A stretch of DNA of 64,000 bases from Novosphingobium sp. CECT 9465 (GTDB lineage Bacteria > Pseudomonadota > Alphaproteobacteria > Sphingomonadales > Sphingomonadaceae): positions 2,776,501 through 2,840,500 of the forward strand of contig NZ_CAKLBX010000001.1 of the NCBI RefSeq assembly GCF_920987055.1, given 5' to 3'. The first letter of the stretch is position 1. The number at the start of each line of letters is the position of its first letter. Position numbers and translations under genes: made by a program. Positions 7,394-16,085 of this stretch are shown in pieces. The notes beneath the pieces were generated by a model that saw only the letters and a program-made list of their open reading frames with translations, did not search any database and was not told the origin of the DNA.

Positions 7394-8833
7394 ATGCCTA
7401 CAACCTCGTCCACCGCATCGACTTCGGCAACCGCCCAGATCATATCGACGCTGGGCGCGGGCAGCGGCATCAACACCTCACAACTGGCCGAACAGCTTGC
7501 CGCCGCGCAATTCGCGACGCGGCTCGATCTGCTCACCGCCAAGAACGAGAAACTGACCGCGCAGATTTCCAGCGCGTCCAATCTCAAATCGCTGATGTCG
7601 ACGCTTTCGAGTTCGATCGGTTCGCTGATCCGCACCGGCGATCTTGCAGTGACGCCGTCCATCGCCAATGCCAGCGTGGCGTCGGTGACCAAGGGCACGG
7701 CTACCGGCAGCGGTTCCTATTCGCTGGAAGTGACCAGCCTTGCCAATGCACAGAAACTGCTGACGCCGGCCTACCCCGCGTCCACATCCACCGTCGGATC
7801 GGGCACGCTGACTTTACGCTTCGGCACGGTTTCGGGCAGCAGCTTCACCGCCGATACGGCGCAGGCGGCAGTCGATATCACGATTGCCAGCGGCGCGACG
7901 CTTGCCGATGTGGCGAGCGCGATCAACGCCTCCAATTCCGGCGTCAGCGCCTATGTCGCCAACGGAACATCGGGCGCGCAACTGGTGCTCAAGGGCAAGG
8001 AAGGCGCGACCAGCGGCTTCGTGATCGAAGCGACCGAAACTGTCGGTAACGAGGGGCTTGCCAATCTGGCGTGGACGCCCGCCACCAACCTGACCCGTCT
8101 CAAGACCACAGCCACGGATGCTGCGTACAATATTGACGGCGTGGGCTATACCTCGACCAGCAACACCGTGAACGATGCGGTGGCGGGCGTGAACCTCAAG
8201 CTGACCGGCACCAATGTCGGCGCGCCGACGACGATCACCTTCAGCGATCCTTCGGGCAACATTTCAACTGCCGTGACCGATCTGGTCGATGCGCTGAACG
8301 AGGTCGCCGCGCAGCTCAATACGGCGACGGACAAGACCGCCGGCGATCTCAACAACGATCCCGGTGCCCGCGCCTTGCGCACCGCGCTGATCACGCTGGC
8401 CGGAACCAAGGTCATGCCCAATGCGGCCGATGGCGAACCATCGACGCTGGGCGACCTTGGCCTGAAGGTGGAGCGCAACGGCACTTTCACGATGGATGCC
8501 GACCGGCTTGCCAAGACGCTGAAGGACAGCCCCCAAGCCGCTGGCGCAATGTGGACCACGGGAGTCTTCGGCGTCTATGCAACGGTCGACAAGATCGCGC
8601 GCGCAGCCTCGTCTACCTCCGAGGGTGCCTCGCTCGGCAGTTCGATCACTCGCTACACTGCGTTGCAGAAAACCGTGACCGAGAAATCGACCAGCCTTTC
8701 GGAAAAGCAGGAAGACATGCGCCAGCGCCTCGTCTCGCGCTTTGCCGTCATGGACACGCGGGTCTCAGGCTCGCAATCCACCCTCTCCTTCCTCAAGGCG
8801 CAGATCGACGCCTGGAATTCGAGCGATAACTGA
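7394..8833 (+). CDS. fliD: Flagellar filament cap protein FliD
   Basis: A 479-residue secreted protein. The Ser/Thr-rich N-terminus has the FliD_N pattern (about 10-110) with heptads. A domain of antiparallel beta modules (about 110-330) includes the flagellin hook-like IN/IG motif repeats (VDITIASGATLADVASAINA). A C-terminal coiled-coil (about 425-475) follows. FliD caps the growing filament and folds flagellin. Cys is absent, as usual for exported flagellar proteins. It starts 5 bases after flhB; the stop overlaps the start of its likely partner fliS (TGATG). Length fits the family (about 450-480 aa). Confidence 0.93.
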   Translation: MPTTSSTASTSATAQIISTLGAGSGINTSQLAEQLAAAQFATRLDLLTAKNEKLTAQISSASNLKSLMSTLSSSIGSLIRTGDLAVTPSIANASVASVTKGTATGSGSYSLEVTSLANAQKLLTPAYPASTSTVGSGTLTLRFGTVSGSSFTADTAQAAVDITIASGATLADVASAINASNSGVSAYVANGTSGAQLVLKGKEGATSGFVIEATETVGNEGLANLAWTPATNLTRLKTTATDAAYNIDGVGYTSTSNTVNDAVAGVNLKLTGTNVGAPTTITFSDPSGNISTAVTDLVDALNEVAAQLNTATDKTAGDLNNDPGARALRTALITLAGTKVMPNAADGEPSTLGDLGLKVERNGTFTMDADRLAKTLKDSPQAAGAMWTTGVFGVYATVDKIARAASSTSEGASLGSSITRYTALQKTVTEKSTSLSEKQEDMRQRLVSRFAVMDTRVSGSQSTLSFLKAQIDAWNSSDN

Positions 8834-9216
8834 TGCTGCACCATCGCAACGATCCTTCGGAAGCCTATCGCCGGGTCGATTTCGACGCGCGTGTCTGCGG
8901 CGCGGATTCACGCCAGCTGGTCGACCTGTGCCTCGAACAGGTCATCGGATCGGTCGGCCGCGCGCTTCATGCCAATGAACGGCAGGACAATTCCGCCAAG
9001 AGCGCGGCGCTCACCCGCGCGGTTGCCGCGCTCACCGCGCTGCAGATGGGCATCGACATGGCCAACCCGACCGCGCAGGCGCTGGTGCAGATGTATCAAT
9101 CGGCGCGCAATGCGATCCTCGATTGCGTGACGCGGTTCAACGCTGCCAAGCTGGCCGAAATCCGTCAGGATTTTACCGAGATACGCGAAGCCATGTTGCG
9201 CAGCATAGCTGCATAA
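8833..9216 (+). CDS. fliS: Flagellar export chaperone FliS
   Basis: A 127-residue, all-helical protein. The AYRRVDFDARVCGADSRQLV start and LYxGAI-like helix region correspond to FliS, the cytosolic chaperone that binds the flagellin C-terminus and prevents premature polymerisation. The family average is about 125-135 aa. The canonical first-helix motif is divergent (DLCLEQVIGSVGRAL in place of LYEGAI...L), so the call leans partly on its overlap with fliD. It ends the flagellar operon; a bidirectional hairpin lies about 205 bases downstream. Confidence 0.82.
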   Translation: MLHHRNDPSEAYRRVDFDARVCGADSRQLVDLCLEQVIGSVGRALHANERQDNSAKSAALTRAVAALTALQMGIDMANPTAQALVQMYQSARNAILDCVTRFNAAKLAEIRQDFTEIREAMLRSIAA

Positions 9217-9255
9217 GCTTGCGATTGTCCCGCCCGCATAAGGCGATACTTTCTT

Positions 9256-9345
9256 CGTCACCCCGGACTTGATCTGGGGTCCATCCATTCCCAAAAGCGG
9301 CAGTCAGTTCCGCACCATGGATCCTGAAACAAGTTCAGGATGACG
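9256..9345. repeat. Dispersed imperfect inverted repeat downstream of fliS
   Basis: CGTCACCCCGGACTTGATCT (from 9256) pairs imperfectly with a right arm ending CAAGTTCAGGATGACG at 9345. The arms flank a ~33-base spacer. This composition (GTCACCCCGGACTTG... / ...CAAGTTCAGGATGAC) is familiar from intergenic REP-like elements of alphaproteobacteria. It occupies much of the ~300-base gene-free gap 9217-9518; the rest of the gap holds the terminator at 9421-9463. Confidence 0.6.
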
Positions 9346-9420
9346 GTGCTGAAGTTTACGGTGCCGAGCGGGATTATCACCCGCACAGTTGTTGCGAAGC
9401 CTCCGCTCGGTCCATCCGCA

Positions 9421-9470
9421 CAGAAAGCCCGGAAGGCCTTGATATGGCTTTCCGGGCTTTCTGTTTTCCC
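9421..9470. terminator. Bidirectional intrinsic terminator between fliS and cheB-like gene
   Basis: CAGAAAGCCCGGAA (9421-9434) and TTCCGGGCTTTCTG (9450-9463) are perfectly complementary over 14 bp with a 15-base loop, followed by TTTTCCC on the + strand. It lies between convergent genes (fliS + and the cheB-like gene -), so it can terminate both operons. Confidence 0.75.
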
Positions 9471-9518
9471 GCGCCGCCGGGGACGTGCGGCACGGGAAAC
9501 TCCAGGGAACATTCGATG

Positions 9519-10547
9519 TCAGGCGCTGTTGCAGCTGGCGATCAGTGCGGCGCCCATATCATCCAGTGGCAGTTCCGTTTCCGCAGCATCGGCTTCGATG
9601 GCTGCGGTGGGCGCTTCTGCCACCATGGCGGTATTGCGATCCTGCGCGAATGTGCGGCACCCCGAATTGCGCATGAGCTTCAGGCCCTTGGCGCCGTCGC
9701 TGCCCATGCCGGTCAGGACAGCGGCGGCTGCGGGCACCGATCCTTTTGCAATTGATCCGAACAGCAGGTTGGCCGAAGGACGCATGCCTTCCACCGGATC
9801 GCGATCGATCAGGCGCAGCCTGGGCGGTGTGCCCGGTTCGATCACGGCATGCAGATCGGGATCGAAGGCGATGTGGATCGTGCCCTGCGTCAATGGTGTG
9901 CCATCCTTGGCGGCCTTGACCGCACATTTCAGATCGGCGTCCATGCGCTTGATGAAGGTTTCGACCACCGCCGGTTCGGCATTGAGCGCGATGACGGTCG
10001 GCGGGCATTTTTCGGGAAAATAGGAAAGGATCTGCGTCAGGGCATCGATACCGCCCATCGAGGCGGACAGCGCAACAATGTGCCCGTTCCATTCGAAATT
10101 GGTTTCGGCGGCCTTGTGTTCGCGCGGGGCACGGCGATCCTTGACGTTGCTGTTGGCGGCGGCCAGCACGATCTTGCCCAGCTTGCCCACGGTCTTGGTG
10201 AACTGTTCGGGCGTTGCCTTCAAAGGCTTGGGGAAACACTCAACTGCCCCCAGCTCGTACGCTTTCAGCGATGTTTCCGTACCGGCCTGGGTAAGGCTCG
10301 ACAGCATCACCACCGGCAGCGGCGCGGTGCCCATGATTTCCGCGAGGAATTCGATCCCGTTCATTCCGGGCATTTCGACGTCGAGCGTGACGACATTGGG
10401 CCGCAGCGCAATGATCTGATCGCGCGCCTCGGCAGCGCTGGCGGCAGCGCCGACAACGGTTACATTTTTCGCCTGATCGAGAATGTCCGCGAACAATGCC
10501 CGCATTGCTGCAGAGTCATCGACCACCAGAACCCTTGCTTCGTGCAT
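9519..10547 (-). CDS. CheB-like response regulator/methylesterase with altered active site
   Basis: A 342-residue protein with an N-terminal receiver (about 3-120; phospho-acceptor Asp56 in VVTLDVEMPGMNG) and a C-terminal CheB methylesterase fold (about 155-340). The catalytic Ser is present (Ser163 in SASMGG, usually GASTGG) and the Asp is present (Asp284 in LTGMGSDGA). The position of the catalytic His is Asn189: VIALNAEP stands where VVQHMP is expected. FGMP near the end is VAEAP. CheB demethylates or deamidates chemoreceptors when phosphorylated; this copy may be inactive or have another role. It is encoded alone, opposite and divergent to the chemotaxis operon, which has its own complete cheB at 14089-15108. 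Family membership is certain; activity is doubtful. Confidence 0.85.
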   Translation of the reverse strand: MHEARVLVVDDSAAMRALFADILDQAKNVTVVGAAASAAEARDQIIALRPNVVTLDVEMPGMNGIEFLAEIMGTAPLPVVMLSSLTQAGTETSLKAYELGAVECFPKPLKATPEQFTKTVGKLGKIVLAAANSNVKDRRAPREHKAAETNFEWNGHIVALSASMGGIDALTQILSYFPEKCPPTVIALNAEPAVVETFIKRMDADLKCAVKAAKDGTPLTQGTIHIAFDPDLHAVIEPGTPPRLRLIDRDPVEGMRPSANLLFGSIAKGSVPAAAAVLTGMGSDGAKGLKLMRNSGCRTFAQDRNTAMVAEAPTAAIEADAAETELPLDDMGAALIASCNSA

Positions 10548-10758
10548 CTTGCCAGGAACCTCTATTTCGGGCGCGATTGCGCCTGCGATCCTCCTCCTAG
10601 TCGTGCAGGGGCAAGGAATTCATGTGCTGCACCTTACGTATCTCACCCTAGCAAGCGCGAAAGCCGACCTTCGTCATCGTGGCTTATCAGGTGGATCACA
10701 GTCACCGCGACCGGACCTGTCCGGCTCCGGTTCAATCCATCCGAGGGGCACTCGTCCG

Positions 10759-11019
10759 ATGTCGTCGATATCCTTGCCAGCCCGGTGCGACCGCGCTGCT
10801 GCCGAAGCATTGCTGCCCGAACTCGTGGCCGCGCTCGGTTCAGGGCCGCTTCGCATCGATGCGCGCGAATGCCAGCAAGTGGGGCAGGCGATGCTGCAAT
10901 TGCTGGTCAGCGCGCGGCAGACAGGTGAAGGCGCGGTAATCGAACCTTCGCCCGCCCTGCGCGAAACGGCCGCTCTTGCCGGGCTTACCGACGAACTCTT
11001 TGCAGGGACCGACGCATGA
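10759..11019 (+). CDS. STAS-domain protein, first gene of the chemotaxis operon
   Basis: An 86-residue protein with the STAS fold pattern: LPELVAALGSGPLRIDAREC then QQVGQAMLQLLVSARQTG. The phosphorylatable Ser of the SpoIIAA-type DSSG loop is replaced (VGQA), so it is probably not a classical phospho-switched anti-anti-sigma factor. Similar short STAS proteins precede cheA in some alphaproteobacterial chemotaxis operons. The ATG at 10759 is preceded by GAGGGGC at 10743-10749; longer upstream frames show no better start. The stop overlaps the cheA start (ATGA). The 211-base gap 10548-10758 between the divergent cheB-like gene and this one probably holds promoters for both; no clear boxes could be picked out. 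Confidence 0.7.
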   Translation: MSSISLPARCDRAAAEALLPELVAALGSGPLRIDARECQQVGQAMLQLLVSARQTGEGAVIEPSPALRETAALAGLTDELFAGTDA

Positions 11020-13226
11020 CCGCCGAGGAAATCCAGGCCATCTTCTTTGCCGAATGCGAAGAATCGCTGGCCGCCGCCGAACAGGGCCTCGCTGCCTGCA
11101 AGGAAGGCACACAGGACAGCGATACCGTCAACGCGGTGTTCCGGGGCGTGCATTCGATCAAGGGCGGCGCTGGCGCATTCGGTTATGGCGCATTGCAAGC
11201 CTTCACGCATACGTTCGAGACTCTGCTGTCCGACGTGCGCGACGGCACTGTCGAAATTACCGAGCCGCTGATCGATCTGATGCTGATCGCGCTCGATACC
11301 CTGAGCGATCACGTCACCGCTGCGCGTGACGGCACAGAACCACCCGAAGATGCCGCACTGCAAGCCGAACTGACCGCCGCGATGGCCGCCAACGCCGGTG
11401 CCGCACCCGCGCCAGTTGCGGCACCTGCTGCAACGCCTGCACCTGTTGCCGCGACGACCACCAGCAGCAGCGAAGACGATGACTTCGACCTCGATTTTGA
11501 CCTCGACGCGTTGCTCGACGATATTTCCGGCGAGATCGGCGAACCTGCGCTTGCCGGTGAAATGCCACGTTGGGAAATGCGTCTGCGCCCGCACGCCGCC
11601 GCCATGCGCAATGGCAGCGAGCCACTGCTCATGCTGCGCGAAATGGCCGACCTCGGCGGTGTCTGCGCCGTTTGCGATGTGGCCTCGGTCCCACCGCTTG
11701 ATTCGTTCGATCCGGGCACTGGTTACCTTGGATGGGTGTTCAGCTTCCCGGTGGACGTGAGCGAAGCGGCTGTGCGCGACATTTTCGACTTTGTGGGTGA
11801 CGATTGCTCGCTCGCATTCGGCGATGGCGCACAGATTCCGCCCGTTCGCTATCCTGCACCGATTGCCCCAGTCGCGCCCGCAGCGGCTGCTCCTGCCCCT
11901 GCTGTTCCGGTCAACGCGTCAAGCGCACCCAACCGTGCCGTACCTGTTGACGCCGAATCCCTTCCCGCTGCACTTCCTGAAGACGCGGCCTCCCCACGGT
12001 CGCCGCAGGCCCCGCCCGCTCCACCTGCGCCCGGACAATCCATCCGTATCGAATTGTTCAAGCTGGACAAGCTGATCGACGCGGTGGGCGAACTGGTCAT
12101 CGCGCAGGCAATGATGGCGCAACGCCTGTCAAGCGACGGCCTTGGCGCGAGCGATGAAATGACCCTGATCGAGGGCCTGACCCGCGATATTCAGGAATCG
12201 GCCATGGCGATCCGTGCCCAGCCGATCGGTTCGGTATTCAGCCGCGTTCCGCGCATCCTGCGCGAACTGGCATCGTCTACCGGAAAGCATGTCCGTCTCG
12301 AAGTTTCGGGCGAGAGTACCGAACTGGACAAGACCGTGATCGAGCGACTGGGCGAGCCGCTGACTCACCTTATCCGCAACGCGGTCGATCACGGGATCGA
12401 ACCGGCAGATGAGCGGATCGCCGCAGGAAAGCCCGCCGAAGGAACGCTGACGCTATCGGCCGAGCACCGTTCGGGGCGCATCCTGATCCGCATCAGCGAT
12501 GACGGCAAGGGCATCGACCGCGAGCGGGTCCTCGGCAAGGCTATCGAAAAGGGCCTGGTTGCGCCCGAAGCGATCCTGACCAAGGAAGAGATCGACCTGC
12601 TGATCTTCGCACCGGGCTTCTCCACCGCACAGCAGGTGACCAATGTATCAGGCCGCGGCGTGGGCATGGACGTGGTCCGCCAGAACGTGAAGGATCTGGG
12701 CGGACGCATCACCATCGAATCCGAACCCGGATCGGGAACGACGTTCACGCTCACCCTGCCGCTGACACTGGCGATATCCGATGGCATGGTCGTCAATGTC
12801 GGCGATCAGACGCTGGTGGTGCCGCTCGCCAACGTGGTCGAGAGCCTGCGCCCCGAACCCGATGAAGTGCAGGGCCTTGGCGCCAACCGTTGCATGATCA
12901 ACGTACGCGGACGGTTCATCCCCGTCATTCCACTGAGTGCGTCCGTGGGGGCGATCGGTGCAGCGACCCATCCGCAGGACGGTGTGCTGATTGTCGTCGA
13001 AACGGAAAGCGCGGGCCGTGCCGCCCTGCTCGTCGATGCGATCTGCGATCAGCGGCAGGTGGTCATCAAGAGCCTTGATACGCATTACCGGTCGGTCGAG
13101 GGCGTGGCCGGGGCGACCATCCTTGGGGACGGGCGGGTAGCGTTGATCGTCGATGTCGACAGTCTGGTCTCGCGCACACTTGCTTCAGCCCAGAATCCGG
13201 GTTCGGCCCTGGCAGAAGCCGCATGA
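11016..13226 (+). CDS. cheA: Chemotaxis histidine kinase CheA
   Basis: A 736-residue hybrid kinase. The P1/HPt domain (1-110) has phospho-His46 in VHSIKGGAGAFG. An Ala/Pro linker is followed by an acidic patch (about 150-170) and a P2-like or insert domain (about 175-275, starting PRWEMRLRPHAAA). After a second Pro-rich linker come the P3 dimerisation domain (about 340-400, IELFKLDKLIDAVGELVIAQ) and the P4 ATPase. P4 shows an N box (HLIRNAVDHGIEP, about 452-464), G1 (DDGKGID, about 494-500) and G2 (GRGVGMDVV, about 545). The P5/CheW-like domain is about 590-725. CheA relays receptor signals to CheY and CheB. All catalytic boxes are intact. ATGA overlaps link it to the STAS gene and to cheR. 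Confidence 0.97.
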   Translation: MTAEEIQAIFFAECEESLAAAEQGLAACKEGTQDSDTVNAVFRGVHSIKGGAGAFGYGALQAFTHTFETLLSDVRDGTVEITEPLIDLMLIALDTLSDHVTAARDGTEPPEDAALQAELTAAMAANAGAAPAPVAAPAATPAPVAATTTSSSEDDDFDLDFDLDALLDDISGEIGEPALAGEMPRWEMRLRPHAAAMRNGSEPLLMLREMADLGGVCAVCDVASVPPLDSFDPGTGYLGWVFSFPVDVSEAAVRDIFDFVGDDCSLAFGDGAQIPPVRYPAPIAPVAPAAAAPAPAVPVNASSAPNRAVPVDAESLPAALPEDAASPRSPQAPPAPPAPGQSIRIELFKLDKLIDAVGELVIAQAMMAQRLSSDGLGASDEMTLIEGLTRDIQESAMAIRAQPIGSVFSRVPRILRELASSTGKHVRLEVSGESTELDKTVIERLGEPLTHLIRNAVDHGIEPADERIAAGKPAEGTLTLSAEHRSGRILIRISDDGKGIDRERVLGKAIEKGLVAPEAILTKEEIDLLIFAPGFSTAQQVTNVSGRGVGMDVVRQNVKDLGGRITIESEPGSGTTFTLTLPLTLAISDGMVVNVGDQTLVVPLANVVESLRPEPDEVQGLGANRCMINVRGRFIPVIPLSASVGAIGAATHPQDGVLIVVETESAGRAALLVDAICDQRQVVIKSLDTHYRSVEGVAGATILGDGRVALIVDVDSLVSRTLASAQNPGSALAEAA

Positions 13227-14092
13227 GCCTGCACGAAACCCTCGATGCGTCGATGCCCGGCGTCAGCCCCGGCATATATGACGAAGCCGATTTTCGCGCG
13301 ATCAGCGAAATTGCGCATGCCGACGCCGGAATCGTGCTGCCTGCGGGCAAGGCGATGCTGGTCTATTCGCGCCTGGCACCGCTGGTCCGCAACAGCGGCT
13401 GCGCCACGTTTGGCGCCTATGTCATGCGCATCCGCGAAGATGCCGCCGAGCGCCAGAAGGCGATCTGCGCGCTGACCACCAATCACACGTTCTTTTACCG
13501 CGAAGCACACCATTTCGAACACTTTGCCCAGGATGTGCGGCCGGGCTTCGTCGACCGGCTGCGCAGCGGCGGCAAGGTCAGGTTGTGGTCCGCAGGCTCT
13601 TCCAGCGGTGAAGAGACATGGTCGCTGCTGATGACGTTTTTGGGAGCCGACAAGGCCGAGGGCAACGACATTGCGCGGCGCGACTTGCGCCTGCTGGCAA
13701 GCGATATCGCCACTCATGCGCTCGCCAAGGCCCGCGCCGCGACCTATCGCGCCGAAGACCTCAAGCCGGTGCCCGACGCGCTGCGCCGCAACTGGACGCA
13801 ATTGGCGGGCGACGAAGCGACGATAGCGTCCGAAGTTCAGCAGCTTGCGCGGTTCAGAACGCTCAACCTCTTGGGGGATTGGCCAATGAAGGGTCAATTC
13901 GATGTGATCTTCTGCCGCAACGTGATGATCTATTTCGACAATCCCACGAAGGAACGGCTTGTCGCGCGCTTTGCCGAAAAGCTCGTGCCCGGAGGGTGGC
14001 TCTATATCGGCCATTCCGAACGCGTGACCGGCCCTGCGATGGAGCAACTATCGACCATGGGTCCCACCATTTACCGCAAGAGGCCAGCATGA
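13223..14092 (+). CDS. cheR: Chemoreceptor glutamate methyltransferase CheR
   Basis: A 289-residue SAM-dependent methyltransferase that adds methyl groups to receptor glutamates for adaptation. The N-terminal helical CheR_N region (about 15-75) is followed by the Rossmann domain. The motifs TTNHTFFYREAHHFE (Arg of the NxTxFFR motif shifted to a YRE form), LWSAGSSSGEETWSL (SAM-binding GCSTGEE-type motif) and DVIFCRNVMIYFDNPTKERL are all characteristic. Length is typical. The start overlaps the cheA stop, and the stop overlaps the cheB start (AGCATGACC), so translation is coupled along the operon. Confidence 0.95.
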   Translation: MSLHETLDASMPGVSPGIYDEADFRAISEIAHADAGIVLPAGKAMLVYSRLAPLVRNSGCATFGAYVMRIREDAAERQKAICALTTNHTFFYREAHHFEHFAQDVRPGFVDRLRSGGKVRLWSAGSSSGEETWSLLMTFLGADKAEGNDIARRDLRLLASDIATHALAKARAATYRAEDLKPVPDALRRNWTQLAGDEATIASEVQQLARFRTLNLLGDWPMKGQFDVIFCRNVMIYFDNPTKERLVARFAEKLVPGGWLYIGHSERVTGPAMEQLSTMGPTIYRKRPA

Positions 14093-15108
14093 CCATTCGT
14101 GTCGTAATCGTCGAGGATTCGCCCACCATGCGCGCGATCCTGATGAACCGGCTGGGCAAGGAGCCGGACATCGAAGTGGTGGCGGCTGCGGCCAATGCCG
14201 CCGAAGGGCGCCAGATGATCCGCGAACTGGACCCCGATGTCGTCACGCTGGATATCGAGATGCCCGGCATGAACGGTCTCGATTTCCTTGCCAAGATCAT
14301 GGAACTGCGACCCACGCCGGTCATCATCGTTTCAGGATCCACCCAGCAGGGCAACGAGATGTCGGCCCGTGTGCTCGCGCTCGGCGCGGTCGATTGCTAC
14401 GCCAAATCGGGCGGCGGGGCGGGTCTCGACGATGCCGGGCGCCTGGCGCAGATGATCCGCGAGGCATCGAGAGTTCAGTTTTCCACACGCACTCCCACCG
14501 TGCAGCGGGTGGCCCAGGAAGCGCGCGGATCACTGATCGAGCGCCCGGCACTGATCGCGATCGGTTCCTCCACCGGCGGCGTCGAGGCGCTGCAGACCGT
14601 ATTGGGCAGCTTTCCCGCCGACTGTCCGCCAACGGTGATCGTGCAGCATATCAATGCGCGCTTTGCGCCCGCCGTGGCGCGGACGCTGGACCAGTCATGC
14701 CCGCCGCGCATCCTGATTGCCGAACCCGACCTGCCGCTGAAGCCGGGCCACGTCTATCTGGCACCGGGTGACGAGCGCCACCTTTCCATCGGTGGATCGA
14801 ACAACTTTCATTGCAAACTGCGCCCTGGCGATCCGGTTTCGGGCCATCAGCCCAGTGTCGATGTCCTTTTTTCCTCGGTTGCCGAAGTGGTTGGTGCGCG
14901 CGCAGTTGGTATCCTGCTGACCGGCATGGGCGCCGATGGCGCGCAGGGGTTGCTGGCCATGGCGCGCAAGGGCGCGCACACCATTGCGCAGGACGAAGCC
15001 ACCTGCACCGTGTTCGGCATGCCGCGCGCTGCGATCAGTCTGGGCGCGGCCAATGTCGTCGCCCCGCTCGGCTCCATCGCGCGCCATCTGTTCAGCAAGG
15101 CGGCCTGA
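14089..15108 (+). CDS. cheB: Protein-glutamate methylesterase CheB (canonical)
   Basis: A 339-residue two-domain enzyme. The receiver (about 1-120) has Asp55 in VVTLDIEMPGMNG; the methylesterase domain (about 150-335) has the full triad Ser161 (GSSTGG), His187 (VIVQHI) and Asp283 (LTGMGADGA), plus the late FGMPRAAI motif. It removes methyl groups from chemoreceptors and can deamidate receptor Gln. A Gly-rich linker insertion (SGGGAG, about 107-112) precedes the hinge. This is the functional counterpart of the altered paralogue at 9519-10547. The ATG at 14089 overlaps the end of cheR. Confidence 0.96.
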   Translation: MTIRVVIVEDSPTMRAILMNRLGKEPDIEVVAAAANAAEGRQMIRELDPDVVTLDIEMPGMNGLDFLAKIMELRPTPVIIVSGSTQQGNEMSARVLALGAVDCYAKSGGGAGLDDAGRLAQMIREASRVQFSTRTPTVQRVAQEARGSLIERPALIAIGSSTGGVEALQTVLGSFPADCPPTVIVQHINARFAPAVARTLDQSCPPRILIAEPDLPLKPGHVYLAPGDERHLSIGGSNNFHCKLRPGDPVSGHQPSVDVLFSSVAEVVGARAVGILLTGMGADGAQGLLAMARKGAHTIAQDEATCTVFGMPRAAISLGAANVVAPLGSIARHLFSKAA

Positions 15109-15109
15109 C

Positions 15110-15667
15110 ATGAGCTATCAGCAGCCCATATCCAACGGTCCGCCGATTGAACGCGTCACCGTGATGCAGGGGCAGGCGCTTGCCAGCGCCAGCCTTGGCA
15201 TCGAATATTCGACCGTGCTCGGATCGTGCGTCGCCACCTGCTTCTATGATCCTGAAGCACACATCGGCGGCATGAATCATTTCCTGCTGTCCGAACCGCC
15301 CGCGAACACGCCGGGTACGCAGGTTGACGAGCATTACGGCGTCTATCTGATGGAACTTCTGGTCAACGAAATGCTCTCGAAAGGGGCACGCAAATACAAC
15401 TTGCGGGCGCACCTTTATGGCGGGGCAAACGTGAACCGCAACATGATGAAGATCGGCTCGATGAATGCCGATTTCGCCCGCGAATTCCTGCGGCGCGAAG
15501 GCATCATGCTGCTGCGCGAAGACCTTGGCGGCACTCAGGCCCGCCGCGTCGATTTCCGCCCTGCTTCGGGCCAGGTCCGCCTCCGCACGGTGGAAGATCG
15601 GTTCGCCCCCCCTGTTCAACCCACCCCGCGCCCGGCTGTCGCCCAAGGCGACGTCGAACTGTTCTGA
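15110..15667 (+). CDS. cheD: Chemoreceptor glutamine deamidase CheD
   Basis: A 185-residue protein. The active-site Cys lies in STVLGSCVATCFYDPEAHIG, the His in GGMNHFLLSEP, and later LYGGANV and ARDFREDL-like segments complete the CheD fold. CheD deamidates receptor glutamines and in some bacteria links to CheC/CheY feedback. It begins one base after the cheB stop. A C-terminal variable tail rich in Pro and basic residues (about 160-185) is unremarkable. The usual Thr of the triad is likely in the region after the His motif but cannot be assigned by eye. Confidence 0.93.
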   Translation: MSYQQPISNGPPIERVTVMQGQALASASLGIEYSTVLGSCVATCFYDPEAHIGGMNHFLLSEPPANTPGTQVDEHYGVYLMELLVNEMLSKGARKYNLRAHLYGGANVNRNMMKIGSMNADFAREFLRREGIMLLREDLGGTQARRVDFRPASGQVRLRTVEDRFAPPVQPTPRPAVAQGDVELF

Positions 15668-15687
15668 TCGGAAAAGTGAGTCCAACC

Positions 15688-16059
15688 ATGAGCAAGTCCA
15701 CCAGGATCCTTACCGTAGACGACAGCCCGTCCATGCGGGCCCTTCTCAACCATGCCCTTGCCGGACAAGGCTTCGACGTGTCGCAGGCCGAGGATGGCAT
15801 GGCCGCGCTCGACTGGCTGGCCATGAACGAGGTCGATGTCGTCATTACCGACATCAACATGCCCCGGCTCGATGGTTTCGGCCTGATCGAGCGCCTGCGC
15901 GAAGGCAGCCGCCACCGCGACCGCCCGATCCTGGTGCTGACCACGGAGAGTTCGGAAGAAAAGAAGGCGCGCGCACGGGCAGCCGGCGCAACCGGCTGGA
16001 TCGTCAAGCCGTTCGATCCCGAAAAGCTGGTCGCGGCCGTCCGTCGCGTGTCACACTGA
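15688..16059 (+). CDS. cheY: Chemotaxis response regulator CheY
   Basis: A 123-residue single receiver domain: Asp11-Asp12 acidic pair, phospho-acceptor Asp55 (VVITDINMPRLDG), the switch Thr in LVLTTESSE and Lys in VKPFDPEKL. CheY-P carries the signal from CheA to the flagellar switch (FliM/FliN). The ATG at 15688 is chosen over an in-frame GTG at 15676 because GGAAAAG at 15670-15676 lies upstream of it and the domain starts immediately. It is in the operon between cheD and cheW. Confidence 0.95.
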   Translation: MSKSTRILTVDDSPSMRALLNHALAGQGFDVSQAEDGMAALDWLAMNEVDVVITDINMPRLDGFGLIERLREGSRHRDRPILVLTTESSEEKKARARAAGATGWIVKPFDPEKLVAAVRRVSH

Positions 16060-16085
16060 TGTCCCGCCTTTCAGGAGCCTCCACC

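Noticed and set aside
9340..10023. + strand ORF overlapping the cheB-like gene
   Set aside because: Antisense shadow; the - strand protein has clear receiver and CheB domains.
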